In this document: piece after piece, positions 10,098 through 18,299 of the stretch
How the letters are laid out: every line of letters begins with the position of its first letter
Numbering within the stretch: position 1 is the stretch's first letter
DNA from: Maribacter sp.
GTDB lineage: Bacteria > Bacteroidota > Bacteroidia > Flavobacteriales > Flavobacteriaceae
Length of the DNA: 47,816 nt
Reading direction: 5' to 3'
Assembly (NCBI RefSeq): GCF_016744255.1
Contig: NZ_JADGES010000012.1
Coordinates: forward strand, 1 to 47,816
Position numbers and translations under genes: made by a program
Notes under the pieces: generated by a model
Told to the model about the DNA's origin: nothing
Seen by the model: only the letters and a program-made list of their open reading frames with translations
Databases searched by the model: none

Positions 10098-11561
10098 TTA
10101 CTTATTTAATTTTTTTAATAGCTCTTGTACTATTTTAAAATCATCAAAATCCACTCTTTCGCCATTAGTCTCCTGGTACGTTTCATGCCCCTTACCAGCT
10201 ACCAAAATTATATCGTTTGCTTCCGCAAACTGACAAGCTGTTTTTATAGCTTGCTTACGGTTTTCTATAGAAATAAATTTTTTAAAATTTTGAGGCTCCA
10301 CACCTGCTTCCATCTCTTCGATTATAACACTTGCAACCTCTGTCCTAGGGTTGTCTGATGTAAAAATGACCTTATTACTCATTTCGGAAGCGATATTACC
10401 CATTACCGGACGCTTAGACTTGTCTCTATCGCCACCACACCCCACAACGGTGATGACGTTTTCATTTCCAGTCCTCAATGTATTAATTGTCTCCAATACA
10501 TTTTTTAGGGCGTCCGGCGTATGGGCATAATCAACTATAGCTGTAATTTTTTCTTTGGATATAAAATACTGGAACCTACCATCCACATTATCCAACTCGC
10601 TCAACAATCGAAGTGTTTCTTGGTTTTCTAATCCTAATAATTCTGCTGTAGCAAATATGGCTAACATATTGTAGGCGTTAAAATGACCTATTAGTTTTGT
10701 CCATAATTCTTGGTCATTTACTTTAAGTAATTGCCCATCGAAACGATTTTCTAAAATCTGCGCTCTATAATCTGCGTACGACTTTAAAGCGTAGGTGTAT
10801 TTCCTTGCCTTTGTGTTTTGTAACATTACTTCGCCGTTCTTATCATCTAAATTGGTAAGAGCGAACGCTTTTTTACTTAAATTATCGAACAATACTTTTT
10901 TAGTATCCCTATATTCTGCAAAGGTTTTATGGTAATCTAAATGATCATGAGAAAGGTTGGTAAAAATAGCGCCTTCAAATACTAAACCCTCTGTTCTTTT
11001 TTGATGAATACCGTGTGAACTTACTTCCATGAAGCAATACTCCACCCCAGCATCATTCATTAAACTTAAATACTTATTTATGGTTAAGGCATCTGGTGTG
11101 GTATGCGTTGTTGCATAATCCACATTGTCTACTATAATTTTTATGGTCGATATTAACCCAACTTTAAAGCCTGCTTTTTTAAACAATTGAAATAGCAAAC
11201 TACTAATAGTTGTCTTACCATTAGTTCCTGTAATTCCGACAAGTTTTAAATTTTTAGAAGGCGTGCCATAATAATTAGATGCCATTATAGCCAAAGCTTT
11301 ATTGCCATTATCTACTTCTACGTACGTAACTCCATTTACCAAAATTTCTGGTAACGTTTCACAAATAATAGCCTTAGCGCCAGAATTTACAGCCTTTTCA
11401 ATGAATTTATGTCCATCTGTCAAAGTTCCTTTTATAGCTACAAAAACATCATCTAAACCCACTTTTCTAGAATCAAAGCATACCGCATTTACCAAACAGG
11501 TAGTGTCTCCACTAACTGCAGATAGGCTTACTCCAAATAATATGTCTTTTAACAACATCAT
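10098..11561 (-). CDS. murE: MurE ligase, predicted meso-diaminopimelate-adding
   Basis: Cytoplasmic ATP-dependent ligase adding the third stem residue to UDP-MurNAc-L-Ala-D-Glu. It has 487 residues. The ATP loop TGTNGKTT is at 111-118, NLSHDHLDYH near 202-211, and the C-terminal GCGGDRDKSKRP near 375-385. The specificity motif DNPR at 403-406 is the established signature of meso-diaminopimelate rather than lysine addition, so the wall is predicted to be Gram-negative A1gamma type. Its start overlaps the stop of ftsI by 4 bp. murF is not adjacent, which is common in this phylum. Confidence 0.97.
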   Translation of the reverse strand: MMLLKDILFGVSLSAVSGDTTCLVNAVCFDSRKVGLDDVFVAIKGTLTDGHKFIEKAVNSGAKAIICETLPEILVNGVTYVEVDNGNKALAIMASNYYGTPSKNLKLVGITGTNGKTTISSLLFQLFKKAGFKVGLISTIKIIVDNVDYATTHTTPDALTINKYLSLMNDAGVEYCFMEVSSHGIHQKRTEGLVFEGAIFTNLSHDHLDYHKTFAEYRDTKKVLFDNLSKKAFALTNLDDKNGEVMLQNTKARKYTYALKSYADYRAQILENRFDGQLLKVNDQELWTKLIGHFNAYNMLAIFATAELLGLENQETLRLLSELDNVDGRFQYFISKEKITAIVDYAHTPDALKNVLETINTLRTGNENVITVVGCGGDRDKSKRPVMGNIASEMSNKVIFTSDNPRTEVASVIIEEMEAGVEPQNFKKFISIENRKQAIKTACQFAEANDIILVAGKGHETYQETNGERVDFDDFKIVQELLKKLNK

Positions 11562-13567
11562 GAAAGTACCAGTATTATTTTATTCTCCACTTTGCTTATT
11601 TGCGTTCCGTGAGATACAGATTGTTTTTTAACACTACCATTTCCCCTTACCTCTACACGTAACCCTAAATTCTCTAGAATTGCTATAGCATCCATGCCAC
11701 TCATCCCTTTTACATTGGGCACTGTACTCTGTTTTTTTTGCGCTTGCACATAAAATTTTTGATACGCTTTCTCTAAATTTTCATCTTGCGCATCTTCCAT
11801 ATCTATTTCATCTACCATTGGCGATGTTGCATATACTTTCTGAGCTACAGACTTAAATACCGGACCAGCAACATCTGCTCCGTAATACCCTACACTTTTA
11901 TCTGGCTCATGGATAACCACTATACAAGAATACTTTGGATTATCCGCTGGAAAATAACCTGCGAATGTGGATATATATTTTAATTTATCAGGATCTTTAG
12001 ACACGTAATCCTTTTGACACGTCCCTGTTTTACCTGCCATAGAAAAATTCGGAGAATACAACCCATGCCCTGTACCATGTTTTTTCTCTACCGTATTTTT
12101 CAACAATTGCTTTACCTTAGAAATGGTTTCTTTAGAACATATAGAAGGATTAATTACCTCTTTATCAAAAACCCGAATGGTTCTATTCCATTCCTTCACC
12201 TCTTTAATTAACCTAGGCTTTACCAATTCGCCATCATTAGCAATTGCATTATAGAAAGCTAAGGTTTGCATTGGAGTAAGAGAAACTTCATAACCATATG
12301 CCATTTGCGCTAGAGAAAGACCAGACCAACCTTTGTCACCAGGATAACGGATAACAGGCTTTCCCTCTCCTTTTATCGGCATACCTAACTCTTTATGCAA
12401 ACCCATATTCATTAACCTGTTTACATATTTTTCTGGGTCATTTTTATAACCATTATGAATCATTTTAGCAAATGCCGTATTAGAAGACACTTCAAAAGCT
12501 TTAGCCATAGATATCTTACCAAAACCACCGCGATGAGAATCTTTTACACGGTGTTTGTAAATTTTCCAAACTCCTTTTCCTGTGTCCTTTACTGTGCTTG
12601 TATCTATTATACCGTCTTCTAAAGCAGCTACAATATTCATTAACTTAAAAGTAGAACCAGGCTCATGAGACTCCCCAATAGCATAATTAAGCCGTTCGTA
12701 ATATTTACCCTCCTTGGTTCTTCCTAAATTAGATATTGCTTTTACCTCCCCAGTTCTAGTTTCCATTACAATAACACAACCGTGATCCGCTTTGTAATAG
12801 TCTAATTGTTTTAATAAAGCATGATGCGCTATATCTTGTATATTTACATCTATAGTAGAAATAACATCGTAACCATCTTGTGGCTCTACAATATTATCCA
12901 TGCCAATAGGTTTCCATTGCCCTTTAGCTATTTTTTGCTTTAAACGTTTTCCTTCTACTCCTCCTAAATACTGCCCAAAAGCACCTTCTAAACCTACTCT
13001 TGTATAGTATCCGTTTTCATCCACACGCTCGTAACCCACGCTACGTTCTGCAATTTTACCAAGAGGGTGCTCTCTAACCGTTTTCTGTTCTACAATTATC
13101 CCGCCTTTATAAGGCCCCATTTTCAATAATGGAAAACCCTTTACAGCCATGTAATCGGAATAATCTAGGTTTCTGGCTAATAACGTATATCTGTTTTTAT
13201 TTGCTTTTGCTTTACGCAATATTTGCTGATAATAAGAAGGCGTATTTCCTAATAACTTAGCAAGGGCCTTTCCCAAAGGCTTTACATTTTCATTAAAAGT
13301 CTTATCCTTTACAGTAACCGCATCAAAACGGATAGTATACCTAGATACGGAAGTTGCTAAAAGACTACCATCATCGGAGTACAAATTTCCACGATTAGGT
13401 GCTATGGTAAACATTTTAGAAGTACGCTTATCTGCTAAATCTTTATACTTGTCTCCTTGAACCATTTGTATGCTCACCAACTTAAACAAAACAATTGCTG
13501 CAAAAACAAAAAGCGCTCCTGCAACAACATATAGTCTAGTTAATATTCCCTTATCCGTGGCTGGCAT
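11558..13567 (-). CDS. ftsI: Septal transpeptidase FtsI (PBP3) with PASTA domain
   Basis: Class B penicillin-binding protein that cross-links septal peptidoglycan with FtsW. It has 669 residues: short cytoplasmic tail, membrane helix at about 12-33, dimerisation/pedestal domain to about 230, then the transpeptidase domain with nucleophile motif S305-T-F-K308, S361-S-N363 and K513-T-G515. A single PASTA domain occupies about 614-669 (STVPNVKGMSGMDAIA onward). Such a domain is absent from the E. coli protein but frequent in Bacteroidota FtsI. It follows the FtsL-like gene without a gap and overlaps murE by 4 bp. Confidence 0.96.
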   Translation of the reverse strand: MPATDKGILTRLYVVAGALFVFAAIVLFKLVSIQMVQGDKYKDLADKRTSKMFTIAPNRGNLYSDDGSLLATSVSRYTIRFDAVTVKDKTFNENVKPLGKALAKLLGNTPSYYQQILRKAKANKNRYTLLARNLDYSDYMAVKGFPLLKMGPYKGGIIVEQKTVREHPLGKIAERSVGYERVDENGYYTRVGLEGAFGQYLGGVEGKRLKQKIAKGQWKPIGMDNIVEPQDGYDVISTIDVNIQDIAHHALLKQLDYYKADHGCVIVMETRTGEVKAISNLGRTKEGKYYERLNYAIGESHEPGSTFKLMNIVAALEDGIIDTSTVKDTGKGVWKIYKHRVKDSHRGGFGKISMAKAFEVSSNTAFAKMIHNGYKNDPEKYVNRLMNMGLHKELGMPIKGEGKPVIRYPGDKGWSGLSLAQMAYGYEVSLTPMQTLAFYNAIANDGELVKPRLIKEVKEWNRTIRVFDKEVINPSICSKETISKVKQLLKNTVEKKHGTGHGLYSPNFSMAGKTGTCQKDYVSKDPDKLKYISTFAGYFPADNPKYSCIVVIHEPDKSVGYYGADVAGPVFKSVAQKVYATSPMVDEIDMEDAQDENLEKAYQKFYVQAQKKQSTVPNVKGMSGMDAIAILENLGLRVEVRGNGSVKKQSVSHGTQISKVENKIILVLS

Positions 13568-13903
13568 TTAGAGGTTCTTATTAGTATTCGATTTAACTCT
13601 TATTTTTTTTGGCGGTGTTTCTGATGGATACAGATTCTTTTCCGCTAGTATTTCTGTTATTTTAGACTCCAACTTTAATCGTTGTACATCGGAACGCACA
13701 TCTACAAACTCGCTTCTTAACTCACGCACCTGTTCGTTCAACGCAGCGATTTTATGCACCTTAGTATCTGCACTATGAGAACTGCCTATCATTACAGTAG
13801 CTAAAAAAGAAGCAAAAATGATGAAAAGCCAATTTTTTGGAGCATCTCCACTTACTAGGAATTTCCCTTTTAAGATATCTAACACCCCCTTTTTCACTTT
13901 CAT
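13568..13903 (-). CDS. ftsL: FtsL-like bitopic division protein
   Basis: A 111-residue protein with one membrane segment at about residues 24-42 (NWLFIIFASFLATVMIGSS) and then a heptad-like periplasmic helix (KIAALNEQVRELRSEFVDVRSDVQRLKLESKI, in two stretches). This is the FtsL layout, in which the coiled coil pairs with FtsB and FtsQ in the divisome. Sequence similarity to proteobacterial FtsL is very low. The call rests on size, topology and position between rsmH (4-bp overlap) and ftsI. The C-terminal tail is proline- and lysine-rich. Confidence 0.85.
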   Translation of the reverse strand: MKVKKGVLDILKGKFLVSGDAPKNWLFIIFASFLATVMIGSSHSADTKVHKIAALNEQVRELRSEFVDVRSDVQRLKLESKITEILAEKNLYPSETPPKKIRVKSNTNKNL

Positions 13904-14796
13904 ATTTTGGCAGCTATTCTAAGCTTAGCACTCCTTGCTCTGTTATTCTTTTTAATTTCTTCTCTTGACGGAACTATTAGCCCTCCTACCTTCTTAAAAG
14001 GCACATCTATATTACCGTAAAAATCCTTTTCTGGCTCCCCTTCAAATTGTCCTGCACGTATAAATCTTTTTACCAATCTATCTTCTAAAGAGTGATAACT
14101 AATAGCACTCAACCTACCTCCTTCATGCAACAAACCTGGTGTTTGTAGCAAAAATTCTTCTAAAACTTGCACTTCTTGATTTACCTCTATCCGAATTGCC
14201 TGATAAATTTGCGCTAGTATTTTATGTTCTTTATGTTTAGGCAAAAAAGACCTTAAAACCTCTTTTAATTCTTCGGTTGTTTTTATTTTGTTCTCTTCCC
14301 TACTTTCTATAATCTTATTCGCCATAGCATTTGCATTTCGCAAATCTCCATATTGAAATAAAACTCTTCGCAAATCATCAAAAGAGTACTTATTAACAAC
14401 ACTATACGCTGAAATGGTATTTTTGCTACTCATTCTCATATCCAAATCCGCATCAAAACGAGTAGAAAAACCCCTTTCTGCTTTATCAAATTGATGAGAA
14501 GAAACCCCAAAATCTGCTAAAATTCCATCCACCTTACGAATACCATAGAACTTTAAAAATTGCCTTATATACCTAAAATTCTCATTAATTAGCGTAAACC
14601 TTTCATCATCAATTGCATTTACTAAAGCATCCTCATCTTGATCAAAAGCATATAATTTACCTTCACTCCCTAACCTACTTAATATCTCGCGAGAATGCCC
14701 GCCACCTCCGAAGGTTACATCTACATAAATGCCATCTTCCTTTATAGCAAGACCATCTACGGACTCTTTCAACAAAACTGGATTATGATAACTCAT
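13900..14796 (-). CDS. rsmH: 16S rRNA m4C1402 methyltransferase RsmH (MraW)
   Basis: SAM-dependent methyltransferase that modifies N4 of C1402 in 16S rRNA. It has 298 residues. It begins YHNPVLLKESVDGL, followed by SAM loop VDVTFGGGGHSREIL, then DGILADFGVSSHQFD and AERGFSTRFDADLDMRM, all standard for the family. The C-terminus carries LSAISYHSLEDRLVKRFI. It overlaps mraZ by 14 bp and the FtsL-like gene by 4 bp, so the first three dcw genes are coupled. Confidence 0.98.
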   Translation of the reverse strand: MSYHNPVLLKESVDGLAIKEDGIYVDVTFGGGGHSREILSRLGSEGKLYAFDQDEDALVNAIDDERFTLINENFRYIRQFLKFYGIRKVDGILADFGVSSHQFDKAERGFSTRFDADLDMRMSSKNTISAYSVVNKYSFDDLRRVLFQYGDLRNANAMANKIIESREENKIKTTEELKEVLRSFLPKHKEHKILAQIYQAIRIEVNQEVQVLEEFLLQTPGLLHEGGRLSAISYHSLEDRLVKRFIRAGQFEGEPEKDFYGNIDVPFKKVGGLIVPSREEIKKNNRARSAKLRIAAKI

Positions 14797-15256
14797 TGCT
14801 AGATTTATCTGTATTTCTTACTTTTCTTGCGAGACTCACCTTTTCTTCTTTAGATGCCGAGATTCTAGCATCATAAAGGTCTTTATCCCAAATCTCTATT
14901 CGCTTACCAATTGGCGCCAAAACCACACTTTTTGTTATCCCTACTGCTGTTATAACATCCTTAGGGATTAACAACCTTCCATTGGCATCAATCTCTACCT
15001 GCCTTAGACTAGCTGTATATTTTCTTATAAAGTCTATATTCTCTTCTTCGTACCTACTCAATTCATTTAACTCCCGCATTACCGTGTTCCATTCATTCAT
15101 AGGATACAACTCCAAACAGTCCTCATAATAAGACCGCTTAATCACAAAGCCGTTACTCAATACAGGCGCAATCTGGCTCCTTAGGCTAACAGGTAACATT
15201 ACCCTGCCCTTAGCATCCGCTTTACAATTAAAAACCCCAAAGAAAAATATATCCAA
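14783..15256 (-). CDS. mraZ: Transcriptional regulator MraZ
   Basis: DNA-binding regulator that opens the dcw cluster. It has 157 residues with two SpoVT/AbrB-like beta domains, the first around residues 8-55 (GVFNCKADAKGRVMLPVSLR) and the second around 85-130 (VEIDANGRLLIPKDV). MraZ proteins are known to bind short direct repeats in front of their own promoter and to repress the operon. Three such repeats are present at 15301-15325. The start at 15256 lies about 21 bp after the predicted transcription start. Confidence 0.97.
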   Translation of the reverse strand: MDIFFFGVFNCKADAKGRVMLPVSLRSQIAPVLSNGFVIKRSYYEDCLELYPMNEWNTVMRELNELSRYEEENIDFIRKYTASLRQVEIDANGRLLIPKDVITAVGITKSVVLAPIGKRIEIWDKDLYDARISASKEEKVSLARKVRNTDKSSNELS

Positions 15257-15281
15257 AGTCCTGTATTTACCTTTTATAACT

Positions 15282-15289
15282 CAAATATA
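15282..15289 (-). promoter_or_regulatory. dcw operon promoter, -7 element
   Basis: Minus-strand TATATTTG, a perfect match to the Bacteroidota -7 consensus TAnnTTTG, 26 bp upstream of the mraZ start codon. The predicted transcription start is near 15277. No well-spaced -33 TTG is present; the nearest lies about 25 bp upstream inside the MraZ box array. Confidence 0.7.
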
Positions 15290-15300
15290 TATATTTTATT

Positions 15301-15325
15301 ACCACTATTTACCACAAAATACCAC
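15301..15325 (-). promoter_or_regulatory. MraZ box array: three GTGGT repeats at 10-bp period
   Basis: On the minus strand GTGGT occurs at 15325-15321, 15315-15311 and 15305-15301, each separated by exactly 5 bp. The array begins 11 bp upstream of the -7 box, covering the -33 region. E. coli MraZ binds three TGGGN repeats separated by 5 bp upstream of mraZ, so spacing, number and location agree and the core (GTGG) is similar. A repressor bound here would occlude the promoter. Confidence 0.75.
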
Positions 15326-15483
15326 TTTGTTAATAAATTCCACTCATTTTTACCTTTAAGAGTATAAAAACACAAAAATTGATTCTTTTTAAAAAAATAA
15401 TATCTTTAATTTTATACATTATATATGTGGCGTTTTAGTTTTAATATGCAGCAGAGCGTAATTCGCTTTTCTATATATTTGAC

Positions 15484-15491
15484 TATATTTG
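15484..15491 (+). promoter_or_regulatory. Promoter -7 element for the hydrolase-engB pair
   Basis: TATATTTG matches TAnnTTTG exactly and lies 25 bp upstream of the ATG at 15517. No clear -33 TTG is seen at the usual distance. Confidence 0.6.
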
Positions 15492-15516
15492 CGACTTAAG
15501 ACCAGAAGCATCCTTA

Positions 15517-16281
15517 ATGGAAGAAGAAATAATTACTGAAGGAAAATACAGGTATATAGAAAAAGGAGAAGGCACTACAATTATTATACTACACGGTCTA
15601 ATGGGCGGTCTAAGCAATTTTAAAGGAGTGACAGACTATTTTCCTGAAAAAGGATATAAAGTTTTAGTACCCGAATTGCCAATTTACGACATGCCTTTAG
15701 TTAATACCACTGTTAAGAATTTTGCAAAATATCTAGATAATTTCATAAAGTTTAAAGGTTTAAAAGACGTTATCCTTTTAGGAAATTCGTTAGGAGGCCA
15801 CATTGGCCTCTTACACACTAAATTATACCCTGAAAACATTAAAGCTTTAGTCATCACAGGAAGCTCCGGATTATACGAGAGTGCCATGGGTGATGGTTAC
15901 CCAAAGCGTGGGGATTATGAATTTATAAAGAAAAAAGCACAAGATGTTTTTTACGACCCCGATGTAGCTACAAAAGAAATTGTTGACGAAGTATTTAGCA
16001 CGGTAAATAATCGTTTAAAATTGGTAAAAACACTAGCTATAGCCAAAAGTGCTATTAGACACAATATGGCTAAAGATTTACCAAAAATGAATACTCCTAC
16101 TTGCATAATTTGGGGTAAAAACGACAATGTTACACCACCTAATGTAGCCAATGAATTTCATGAATTACTACCTGATTCTGATTTGTTTTGGATAGAAAAA
16201 TGCGGGCACGCTCCTATGATGGAACACCCAGATGAATTCAATACTATTTTAGATTCCTGGTTAGAAAAAAGAACTTTCTAA
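15517..16281 (+). CDS. Alpha/beta hydrolase
   Basis: Soluble serine hydrolase of the alpha/beta fold, 254 residues, no signal peptide. The oxyanion HG motif (ILHGLMGG) is at 25-31, the nucleophile elbow GNSLGG has Ser91, the acid is Asp203 (WGKNDNVTPP) and the base His231 (EKCGHAPMMEHP), so the triad is complete. The substrate cannot be told from sequence; relatives include esterases and C-C bond hydrolases. It is 10 bp upstream of engB and probably co-transcribed with it. Its own -7 box is at 15484, divergent from the dcw operon. Confidence 0.92.
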   Translation: MEEEIITEGKYRYIEKGEGTTIIILHGLMGGLSNFKGVTDYFPEKGYKVLVPELPIYDMPLVNTTVKNFAKYLDNFIKFKGLKDVILLGNSLGGHIGLLHTKLYPENIKALVITGSSGLYESAMGDGYPKRGDYEFIKKKAQDVFYDPDVATKEIVDEVFSTVNNRLKLVKTLAIAKSAIRHNMAKDLPKMNTPTCIIWGKNDNVTPPNVANEFHELLPDSDLFWIEKCGHAPMMEHPDEFNTILDSWLEKRTF

Positions 16282-16291
16282 ATATTTTTTA

Positions 16292-16918
16292 ATGAAAATA
16301 AAGTCTGCTGACTTTGTAATTAGCAATACGGACGTCTCTAGATGCCCAAAAGAATCTTTACCAGAATACGCCTTTATTGGAAGATCCAATGTTGGCAAAT
16401 CTTCCTTGATTAATATGCTGACTGAGCGAAAAAGCTTAGCAAAGACCTCTGGAAGACCTGGAAAAACACAGTTAATCAATCATTTTAAAATAAACGAAAA
16501 CTGGTTTTTAGTAGATTTACCCGGATACGGATATGCGAGAGTTTCCAAAAAAAGCAAAAATACTTTCCAAAAATATATCACCAATTATTTTACACAAAGG
16601 GAACAACTTGTTTGCTCCTTTGTTTTAGTTGATTTAAGACACAGCCCACAGCCAATCGATATGGAATTTATGCAATGGATGGGAGAAAATGGTATTCCTT
16701 TTTGCATCATATTTACTAAAGCAGACAAGCTAAAACCAAAAGCTATAGAAAAACAAGTAAATCAATACATAGAAGTACTATTGACAGATATGTGGGAAGA
16801 AGCACCAATGCATTTTGTAACCTCCTCTAGCAAAAGACTAGGAAGGGATGAAGTTCTTAATTTTATAGAAAACGTAAATTTAGACTACTTTAAAAACAAA
16901 AATAACAGCTTAGTTTAA
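16292..16918 (+). CDS. engB: Ribosome biogenesis GTPase EngB (YsxC/YihA)
   Basis: TRAFAC-class GTPase needed for late assembly of the 50S subunit. It has 208 residues. G1 loop GRSNVGKSS is at 30-38, G3 DLPG at 75-78 and G4 TKAD at 142-145. The conserved switch segment KTSGRPGKTQLINHF is intact. It is downstream of the hydrolase and its last 9 bp overlap the convergent gene at 16910. Confidence 0.97.
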   Translation: MKIKSADFVISNTDVSRCPKESLPEYAFIGRSNVGKSSLINMLTERKSLAKTSGRPGKTQLINHFKINENWFLVDLPGYGYARVSKKSKNTFQKYITNYFTQREQLVCSFVLVDLRHSPQPIDMEFMQWMGENGIPFCIIFTKADKLKPKAIEKQVNQYIEVLLTDMWEEAPMHFVTSSSKRLGRDEVLNFIENVNLDYFKNKNNSLV

Positions 16919-17275
16919 AATCCTCGTATTCAAAACATCAATTAAATTTTGCGCTTCCTTTAAATTGTTTATTTCATCTGCAGTAATAAAAGACTCTAAC
17001 TTTCCTTTTACACTTTTTAAAATTACAGGACACTCCACCAAAGCTACTCTAGATATATTATATTTTTTAGTAAATTCATCTTTATGCAAAAACTCCATTT
17101 TTATATTGCTACTTTCTCTAAAATTTTTCCATAATTCATTCTCCGAAAACACACCATAAGTAATATCACATAAACTACAAGCATACGTATTAGGACTAAC
17201 TACCTTATGGAAACTATCGAGAACACTATTATACCATCCAGAATTAGCATTATAAACAAAAATCAATTTTTCCAT
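16910..17275 (-). CDS. Conserved small CxxC protein, function unknown
   Basis: A 121-residue soluble protein that I do not assign to a characterised family. It has a beta-strand start (KLIFVYNANSGWYNSVLD), a CSLCDITYGVF segment with a CxxC pair at about 33-36, an aromatic/charged middle and a hydrophobic strand (ISRVALVECPVILK). The layout resembles thioredoxin-fold or other redox/metal-binding small proteins, but this is inference only. I recall homologues beside engB in other flavobacteria, sometimes loosely labelled GTPase. No P-loop or other GTP motif is present. It is convergent with engB (9-bp overlap) and divergent from the stress protein gene. Confidence 0.8.
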   Translation of the reverse strand: MEKLIFVYNANSGWYNSVLDSFHKVVSPNTYACSLCDITYGVFSENELWKNFRESSNIKMEFLHKDEFTKKYNISRVALVECPVILKSVKGKLESFITADEINNLKEAQNLIDVLNTRILN

Positions 17276-17394
17276 ATTCTATTTTTATTGACTACCACAT
17301 AACATTAGTCAACCCTACCATACATAGCTTACATTGCCAGTAAACAATATTGTAACATTACTCCTGTATTTTGTTTACTAAATAGTAAAAATAC

Positions 17395-17420
17395 AAAAAC
17401 ATGATAGGTGTCATGTTTTT
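17395..17420. promoter_or_regulatory. Perfect 10-bp inverted repeat, Crp/Fnr-type operator
   Basis: Arms AAAAACATGA (17395-17404) and TCATGTTTTT (17411-17420) are perfect complements around a 6-bp centre. The core TGA-N6-TCA is the Crp/Fnr superfamily pattern. Its centre, 17407.5, lies about 41 bp upstream of the predicted start of transcription, the position used by class II activators. The -7 box at 17437 has no good -33 box, as expected of an activated promoter. Confidence 0.55.
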
Positions 17421-17436
17421 CATCGAGGTCGGGTAT

Positions 17437-17444
17437 TAATTTTG
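17437..17444 (+). promoter_or_regulatory. Promoter -7 element of the universal stress protein gene
   Basis: TAATTTTG matches TAnnTTTG, 26 bp upstream of the ATG at 17471. The predicted transcription start is around 17449. Confidence 0.55.
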
Positions 17445-17470
17445 ATGCTCAAAACAACAAACCTTATATC

Positions 17471-18253
17471 ATGGACAAAATTTCAACTTTATTAGTGCCC
17501 TTTGATTTTTCTCCTTTAGCTGAAAAAGCTTTGGATTATGCTGTAGATTTTATTGGATTAAAAACTAATATGAAATTAGTTCTAGTACATATCACCGAAA
17601 CCCCAGAATCTGATAACATAAACACAAGGTTTGAAGAAATAAAATTGAAATACTCAAAAACGCTGCGTTCTCCGATGGAATGCATACATAAGGCTGGCTC
17701 TCTCACCGATTCCGTATTAGAGGTACAAAAAAATCAACAAATAGATTTAATAATCATGGCAACTTCTGCTCCTAGTGATTCTTCTATTACAAAAAGCAAT
17801 ACTTCCGAACTTGTTAAAGTTGCTGATTGTCCTGTCTTAGTAGTACCTAACACCTCTGATGATTTTCAATTAAAAAACATAGCTCTTGTGCTAGGAAAAG
17901 ACGAAATCAATAACAAAGAAGCACTTAGCACTCTTTTAGATGTAGCACGTAAGTTCAACGCTAAAGTTCACGTCTTAACTATAGAAAACGAACCCGGAAT
18001 ATACGGCTACTCTTCTACAGATGAAAAAAATGAAAACTTATTAGAGTACTATCTAGAGTCTTTTTACAAAGACCATATGTTTATTGAAAACAAAGACGTA
18101 GTAGAGGGTATTTCTCAATATGTTACTGAAAAAGAAATAGACCTTATTACTATTTTACCAAGCAATCATGACAAAAAAAATAGCCCCTCAAAAGGAAAGT
18201 TAACAGAGGCATTAACACTACAATCCAAAGTGCCTTTATTAGCCATAAACTAA
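17471..18253 (+). CDS. Universal stress protein, UspA family, tandem-type
   Basis: Cytoplasmic stress-response protein with UspA-fold domains, 260 residues from ATG 17471. The first domain starts at once (MDKISTLLVPFDFSPLAEKALDYA) and runs to about residue 135, with LIIMATSAPSD and the SELVKVADCPVLVVPN end. The second, about 140-260, is more divergent and ends TLQSKVPLLAIN. The frame is open upstream to a GTG at 17408, but that extension crosses the palindrome and the -7 box and does not look like Usp, so I reject it. Family members bind ATP or respond to starvation and oxygen limitation. The nearby Crp/Fnr-like site would fit such control. A strong terminator follows. Confidence 0.9.
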   Translation: MDKISTLLVPFDFSPLAEKALDYAVDFIGLKTNMKLVLVHITETPESDNINTRFEEIKLKYSKTLRSPMECIHKAGSLTDSVLEVQKNQQIDLIIMATSAPSDSSITKSNTSELVKVADCPVLVVPNTSDDFQLKNIALVLGKDEINNKEALSTLLDVARKFNAKVHVLTIENEPGIYGYSSTDEKNENLLEYYLESFYKDHMFIENKDVVEGISQYVTEKEIDLITILPSNHDKKNSPSKGKLTEALTLQSKVPLLAIN

Positions 18254-18261
18254 AATAGATT

Positions 18262-18294
18262 AAAAAAATAACCGCAATAAGCGGTTATTTTTTT
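18262..18294 (+). terminator. Rho-independent terminator after the stress protein gene
   Basis: A perfect 13-bp stem (AAAAAATAACCGC at 18263-18275 with its complement at 18281-18293), 5-nt loop AATAA, and a run of seven T at 18288-18294, nine bases after the stop codon. The A and T runs make it potentially bidirectional. Confidence 0.85.
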
Positions 18295-18299
18295 AAGCA

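Noticed and set aside
10098-15256. Absence of murF, ddl and murB from the dcw run as a deletion
   Set aside because: These genes usually lie elsewhere in Bacteroidota, and gene spacing here shows no scar.
16910-16918. Overlap of engB and the CxxC gene as a frameshift or assembly error
   Set aside because: Both proteins end naturally with family-like lengths; a 9-bp convergent overlap is unremarkable.
17395-17420. Reading the inverted repeat as a Rho-independent terminator
   Set aside because: Its T run is part of the stem, the stem is AT-rich, and no plus-strand gene ends before it; the preceding gene points away. Operator is the better reading, though not proven.
17408-17470. N-terminal extension of the stress protein from a GTG start
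   Set aside because: It crosses the palindrome and the -7 box and does not resemble UspA. The domain begins exactly at ATG 17471.
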